DNA of 64,000 nucleotides from Monomorium pharaonis (lineage: Eukaryota; Arthropoda; Insecta; Hymenoptera; Formicidae). The translations under genes and the position numbers were made by a program. Below, piece by piece: positions 59,052 through 64,000 of this stretch (position 1 is the stretch's first letter; each line of letters opens with the position of its first letter). The notes beneath the pieces are model-generated. The model had not been told where the DNA came from. It worked only from the letters and a program-made list of their open reading frames with translations, and searched no databases. The stretch lies in assembly GCF_013373865.1 (NCBI RefSeq), contig NC_050470.1, positions 20,288,167 to 20,352,166 on the forward strand. The letters run 5' to 3'.

Positions 59052-59610
59052 CAGTGCTCGGAATTAGTTGCACATTTCGCCTCGATTCCTGAGGCACCGC
59101 CTGCTATGCCCCCACTACCGCTGTAGGCTCGACGGCCGGCCGCCGATCGCGCGCGTGGCCTTGTATCTCAGGAGCGTTCTACGATAGATATGCCTGGTTC
59201 ATTCGCGTGATTAAAAAATTCTCTTGCGCTGTGAATAATTTTTTTATTTTTACAGACAATTAAAGTTATTAATAATATTTTTCTTCCTGGGTGATGTGGA
59301 AAGCTATTGACAAAATTGCAATTATTACATTGTTATATTATGCTCATTATATGTATATACAAATGTGTTTATAAACGTAAAAATAATATTATTAACTTTA
59401 ATTGTCTGTAAAAATAAAAAAATTATTCACAGCCCAAGAAAATTTTTTAATCACGCGAATGGACCAGGCATATCTATCGTAGAACGCTCCTGAGACACAA
59501 GGCCACGCGCGCGTTCGGCGGCTCGGCCGTCGAGCCTACAGCGGTAGTGGGGGCATAGCAGGCGGTGCCTCAGGAATCGAAGCGAAATGTGCAACTAATT
59601 CCGAGCATTG
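59052..59610. mobile_element. hAT-type MITE inserted in the 5S core
   Basis: Ends CAGTGCTCGGAATTAGTTGC and CAATGCTCGGAATTAGTTGC with about 220-bp inverted arms. The arms are unusually GC-rich ('ggcaccgcctgctatgccc', 'ggcctgtag'-like blocks). GTTTAATA occurs at 59,035-59,042 and 59,611-59,618, consistent with an 8-bp duplication. The homologous site at 36,835 is empty. Confidence 0.8.
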
Positions 59611-59636
59611 GTTTAATATCTCTATACCTGAAAAAA

Positions 59637-59686
59637 CGGTCACCCATCCAAGTGTCAACCCTCGCCAATGTCGCTTGACTTTGAAG
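59637..59686 (-). other. 5S rRNA-derived segment, second copy
   Basis: The minus strand reads AAAGTCAAGCGACATTGG and ends CACTTGGATGGGTGACCG. It is slightly more diverged from 5S rRNA than the 36.8-kb copy, but with the same C-box block. Confidence 0.7.
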
Positions 59687-60403
59687 ACCGTACGCATTTT
59701 AACGCTTCGTGGTGATCCATAAACACTTCTTGTTTATGGATTCATATTTGTTATAGATCATTACAATAGATGTTGTCAGAAGAATAAAACATGTATAGTT
59801 AACTTATATTTTTATAAATAAATATGAAGTTTTACCTTTTTTTACTATTTTTATATATGCGCGCAAAATAGTATGTAGACTAACTCATTAAAAAATCTGT
59901 TTTTGCTCTGTTTGTATAAAATCAATAAATTTTTTTAATGTCATTTTTTATAATTTTTTAGTATATGTAGCATATTATTAATACGCCACATTGTTTCCAT
60001 AAGTGTATTTTCTTTATGTTCTGACGTTTTAATCTACGTTTCTTAAAGATTTAATTTACGCTTCTGTCACTCTTTTGTTACATTATAATTAACTTTCTCT
60101 TTACACTTGATTTATGCTCCATTAATTGTAGAGATAAAAAAGATATGATGGGATATTATTTGGATGTAATAGGATATCGTAAGATATTAATGAATATCTT
60201 ACAATATCTTATAATATTTTAAGATATTTTTTGGGGATATCGAAATATATTAATAAGATATCATATGATATTTTAAGATATTTTACGATATTTTAAGATA
60301 TTTTTATAGGATATCCCGGGAGCTACTCATTGAGACATCCGTGGGATCGCCTTGGTCTGTCTGGGATAATTTGAGATATCCTCAGGATAAAGTGCTGTGT
60401 GGG

Positions 60404-60496
60404 AAGCTTAATGCGGACACACCTTGTCGTAATTTTGCTGCAAAGGTTTGCTCGAGTTTGCGACAAACTTTGCGCAAAGTTTGCGTCATTTTGCTA
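60404..60496. mobile_element. Remnant with AAACTTTGCGCAAAGTTT palindrome
   Basis: A perfect 18-bp palindrome and neighbouring 'gcaaa/tttgc' motifs end at 'attttgctag' (CTAGCAAAATGACGC inwards) exactly where the mariner is truncated. Possibly another CC-AGCA-ended element end. Confidence 0.4.
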
Positions 60497-60598
60497 GCTG
60501 AGAAGCAATCGATGCGCCTCAACTGCAGATTTCTTCAAATTGAAGAAGTAAATCAAAAGTTCCCGCAAATGACGCTTATTCGGCTCAAAACTTGACAT
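60497..60598 (-). pseudogene. mariner transposase N-terminal fragment
   Basis: From an ATG at 60,598 the minus strand reads MSSFEPNKRHLRELLIYFFN, then LKKSAVEAHRLLLS, and stops at 60,494. This is the standard start of mariner transposases. The upstream end of the element, TAGGTGTACAAATAAGTTTC, lies at about 60,755-60,780. The rest of the gene is missing, cut where 'gcaaactttgcgcaaagttt' repeat sequence begins. Confidence 0.8.
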
Positions 60599-60780
60599 TT
60601 TTTATCACAAAAGAATATATTATACTGATAAAAATTCACTAATATTTCAAGGTTATGTTATTGACAGATGTCCAACCTTACGATAATGGCGTTTTACATC
60701 TGACAATTTTATTTACAGTACCATAACTTACTGGTGGCGCCAACTTTTGTCAAACGGCGGAAACTTATTTGTACACCTAT

Positions 60781-61618
60781 AATAGTTTATTAGGAAATTC
60801 ATTTTGGTTATCATCTGTTTAAATGACCAATCACTGGCTCATCTCTTCCAGTCTCGGCCCGAGTTACTTTTGGTTTTGAGTATAAGAATGGGAATTTAAA
60901 ATTTTCGTTTTCTTATCTAAGGAACAGGCGACAAGATAAAAAAAGGAAATTTATGTTTGTCTGTAAATTGTTTATAGAGAATTGTACATTCAGTTATTGG
61001 TTGAGCACGGACCGCGTTTTTGATTGAATGATGAATTTTATATAGTTTCCGGAGGACTCTTGTTTGATGAGTTTAATTTATTCAAGTTCTATCATTTCCC
61101 TTTTTTTTGATATTTTTACATTACCGATTTAAGGCGTTGTTTAAGCACGGTCTACTAATAAAGACGGCTGGTTTTTTTTTATTCCAAACTTAACATCGCC
61201 CTTAGATTCCAAAGGAATTGAATCATATCTGACGATTGTTTTTAGAAATTATTTATAGATGGAGAAACTCGTGCCTTTGTTTAATGGCTGTACCTTTAAA
61301 TTTATGTATTTATTGTTCTTTAAAAATAAAATTCTATGTTGTCGCTATATCTTGCGACGAACTTGCCCGTAACGATAGAACGATCCTATGCAAACATTTT
61401 TTGTTATTAACAACTGTCAATTTCTCTTACTTAACTATTTTTCTTAGAAGGCTCAGCGACAGGGAAAAAAGTTAAGTCCCCCGGACGTAAGAGGCATTTC
61501 TGTTCGCATATATACAATAAATAGTAATTTTTTCCAAAAAGAAAAACAATTTTTCAAAAAAAAACCCAGTTTTTTCTGGTTTTTTTCCAGTAATTTGAAA
61601 AAAGCGGCTTTTTTAAAA
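60781..61618. other. No gene recognised
   Basis: Contains a CCAAT-like box near 60,825 and AATAAA near 61,157, which might be LTR remains, but no boundaries were found. The frame at 61,236-61,475 has no domain. 61,555-61,618 is poly-A/T with a small 'ccagttttttctgg' hairpin. Confidence 0.35.
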
Positions 61619-62509
61619 CTATACTCTCGTTATCGTATCTTTCACACAATCTCGTACATTAACATCAAAATCTATGTTAAGTTCGAAATTCTCAACCGTT
61701 TCGTCCTGAACGTACAAAGACAATGCGTTGAATAAGCTCACTCGGTCTGTCTCGTGATCCGCTACTGATTTAAAAACTAAGGTTAATTTTTCTTTAGACA
61801 GAAATTCGCGCCCTAGAATTAAATCCGCATTGAACGTCGCATCTCTTAATATGTAAAAATCAACTAACAAGTTCGCTCACTTTCTCTACAAGGTCGGTTG
61901 CAACGTGATTTTGAATCGGGACTACCCCAATAATGTTAAGCGATTGCTTACTCAAGTTGCGTAGTTCTCTATCCGCTCTATCTACACCATCGTTCCCTTG
62001 ATTGTAAAACTTTACAAAAATTTCGTTTTTTAAAAATGATACCGGGCTACCCGTATGTATTAGCGCGAATAAGTCAGTTGACTTATCGTTGAGTTTCGTA
62101 ACTCTTACTAATGGTGAGCGAATCACCAGCTTCTCTTCTTTTACCGTGACTTCCTTCTGGTAGTGACGGCGTCGTCCTGGCTCGCCGGTGTTTCTGCGAC
62201 CGCTGCTGCCGTCGTTGTTGCAGTTACTGGTTGGTTCCGTCCGTATCGGTAGGGTCTTGGTCACTGGACAGTGGAATTTTCGGTGGCTCTTCTCCTTACA
62301 GTAGAAGTACGTTGGCTCTGTATGACATTTGCGGTGAGAGTGCCCTTTTTTGCCACAATTGTGGCAAACGTCTTGATTGGTTTTCTTCATGTGCCCTATT
62401 GTTGGATTCTTCGGTTTATCAACTTCTGTTATGCCCTCCGTAATGAGCCTGATGTTGTCTAGCAAAATCCTCTACTATATCTGTCGTTAACGACAAGACA
62501 GTTGCTTTT
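61619..62509 (-). pseudogene. Ty3/gypsy-type gag zinc knuckle and protease, broken
   Basis: The minus strand carries a knuckle CHNCGKKGHSHRKC and a second, damaged one (FYCKEKSHRKFHC, lacking its second Cys). An arginine-rich spacer follows, then the protease core LFALIHTGSPVSF. The catalytic Asp of DTGS is His here. After a frameshift near 61,865 the frame continues with ATFNADLILGREFLSKEKL, the usual protease end. Another frameshift near 62,467 separates this part from its upstream gag. It is a dead copy with at least two frameshifts and a lost active-site residue. No reverse transcriptase follows. Confidence 0.85.
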
Positions 62510-63853
62510 CCCGTATGGAAAGAAACTGTTGAGAACTATTAAGAACTATTTAAATTTTTATAGTTACTATTCAATTTCTGTAGTAACTTGAATAGTAACT
62601 ATTGGTGACTACGTGCATAAATAGTAATTGAATAGTAATTACGATTGTTGGTGAATAGTTCTGAATAGTAACTATTCGACTATGTAACCGAAGAGTAATT
62701 GAAAAGTAACTACGACTATTGGTGAATAGTTTCAAATAGTAACTAATCGTAACTACGTAACTGAACAACAATTGAATAGTAACTACGACTATTGGCGCAT
62801 AATTCCGAATAATAACTATTTACAACTACCTAACTAAACAGTAATTGAAGAGTAACTACATGAATAATAACTATTTGTGAGTAATATTACTAATAATTTG
62901 ATAATAATTGTAAATCCGAACACATGATATTTTTCTATATTTGACTTCAAAATATTTCAAACACACGACACACACGACACATGCCACACACACACACACA
63001 CGCGCGCATATATACTCTGTAAATTATAAGATTTACTTATTCATGGTAGAATTAATAAATATTGGATTACGATTTATGTATTTTTACAATTATAAAAATC
63101 TTAATTATAAAAATTGTACATTTTGCAAAACGTATATATACAAATATTACATATATCTATTATAATAAATTTGTTAGGTGTGTCTGTCTGTTTGTTCGCT
63201 GTGTAACTCGAAAGCGGCACAATAACATTTACAAATTATTTTTATACCACCATCTTCACTATGAGCTAACCTTGAGCTGTATTAAATTTGAACCGACTAA
63301 GACTGTGCCATCCCTTGAGATGGCTTCGCTTTCTTGTTTATAATATTTACATATTCTAATATAATATATTAATGTATAATATATTATATATTATATTATT
63401 ATTATTATTTAATATACAGGGTGTAACAAAAATACCTAACACAAAATACACGAGATTCTTTGTATAAAAGTAAAAAATGTTTTGTGAGTAAAAAATGAGC
63501 TATTAAGAGAACTACAAAATTTTAAGATTTATTTAAGTAGTAAATTTGAACATTACTATTCATTACTATTGACATACGCCTATAGTTACTATTCACTTTA
63601 ATAGTAAACTATTGACGATTCCAATAGTAATGAATAGTAAACACCTACAGTTACTATTCACACCAATAGTAAATTATTAACGATTCCATTAATAATAAAT
63701 AGTAAATGCCTATAGTTACTATTTATTTCAATAGTAAACTATTGACGATTCCAATAGTAATGTCCGAATTTAGTACTTGAAATGCAAATAGTTCTCTCAA
63801 TAGTTTTAAATAGTTATTTTTCAATAGTTTTTAATAGTTTCTTTCCGTACGGG
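62510..63853. mobile_element. MITE inserted in gypsy gag, AATAGTAAC subterminal repeats
   Basis: Inverted ends CCCGTATGGAAAGAAACT and CCCGTACGGAAAGAAACT. Both subterminal regions (62,530-62,880 and 63,550-63,835) consist of dense 'gaatagtaact' motifs. The middle holds (CA)n/(GC) (62,970-63,008) and another repeat end (CAGGGTGTAACAAAAATACC at 63,418). No clear target duplication; at most AA/TT. Confidence 0.8.
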
Positions 63854-64000
63854 TTAATAAATTTTGGGTTATGCCGCCACCGATCAAAATATTAATTTGG
63901 TCTCTTATTAGCAGCTCTAAGCGTTGCATCAACGTTAATTTGTCGATGACATACTGGTCAAAAGATTCTTTTGCCGCTTGCCATTTCCGGGACTCTATTT
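63854..64000 (-). pseudogene. Gypsy gag fragment upstream of the insertion
   Basis: The minus strand is open: ESRKWQAAKESFDQYVIDKL, then RLELLIRDQINILIGGGITQ up to the MITE. It continues on the other side as KATVLSLTTDIVEDF in the same sense. It is cut by the window end. Confidence 0.75.

Larger units (their letters stand above)
58896..60403. mobile_element. Second 5S-core element, AAGATATCTT subterminal motifs
   Basis: 58,896-59,040 plus 59,619-60,010 align with the core of 36,284-37,875 (about 36,700-37,220), including the 5S-like segment and 'tcattacaatagatgttgtcagaag'. The right flank (60,130-60,375) carries AAGATATCTTA/GGATATC palindromes instead of GGACGTCC. The end reads inwards CCCACACAGCACTTTATCC. 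The left terminus was lost where it meets the palindrome. A 559-bp MITE splits the core. Confidence 0.65.

Overview
The window is AT-rich eukaryotic DNA, most probably from an insect and plausibly an ant. It holds BEL/Pao, Ty3/gypsy, Penelope, mariner, piggyBac, hAT and P-like remnants, many foldback (palindromic) MITEs and long microsatellites. The organism is inferred from the transposon mix; no host protein-coding gene could be recognised. Almost all long open frames are either transposon proteins or artefacts of minisatellites and microsatellites.

Region by region. 1-24,980 is AT-rich DNA with foldback MITEs, three to four piggyBac-like relics with TTAA ends (best at 13,065-14,362), a hAT relic (8.2-9.0 kb), a minisatellite-bearing foldback element (15.0-16.0 kb), a diverged tandem duplication (17.9-18.7 kb) and a CpG-rich island (about 21.8-23.0 kb) running into a 500-N block. 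24,983-34,996 is a composite: a piggyBac-like element split by a nearly complete BEL/Pao retrotransposon (25,198-31,903), a decayed mariner (32.16-33.43 kb) and a CCCAG-ended element (33,583-34,647) carrying a tRNA-like segment.

35.7-39.1 kb holds a possible solo LTR with three tandem RNA-type hairpins, a CCCAG-ended element full of GGACGTCC palindromes with a 5S rRNA-derived segment in its core, and a second minisatellite foldback element. 39.1-46 kb is mostly unassigned, with an 800-bp pyrimidine tract and several MITEs. 46-54 kb is dense in arrays: a P-like transposase fragment joined to a minisatellite, a Penelope-like pseudogene with a GIY-YIG domain and a hammerhead-like 3' motif, and further CCCAG-ended elements. 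55.5-60.8 kb is a 500-N block, a palindrome with arms of at least 1.2 kb enclosing a transposase-like fragment, a second 5S-bearing core and a mariner fragment. 61.6-64.0 kb is a decayed gypsy gag-protease split by a 1.34-kb MITE.

The main novel pattern is a set of elements sharing CCCAG...(G)CACA-type termini. They differ in their subterminal tandem motifs, which are mostly self-complementary, and at least two share a core containing a 5S rRNA-like segment. All family calls were made by eye from motifs and inverted repeats; no database search was possible.
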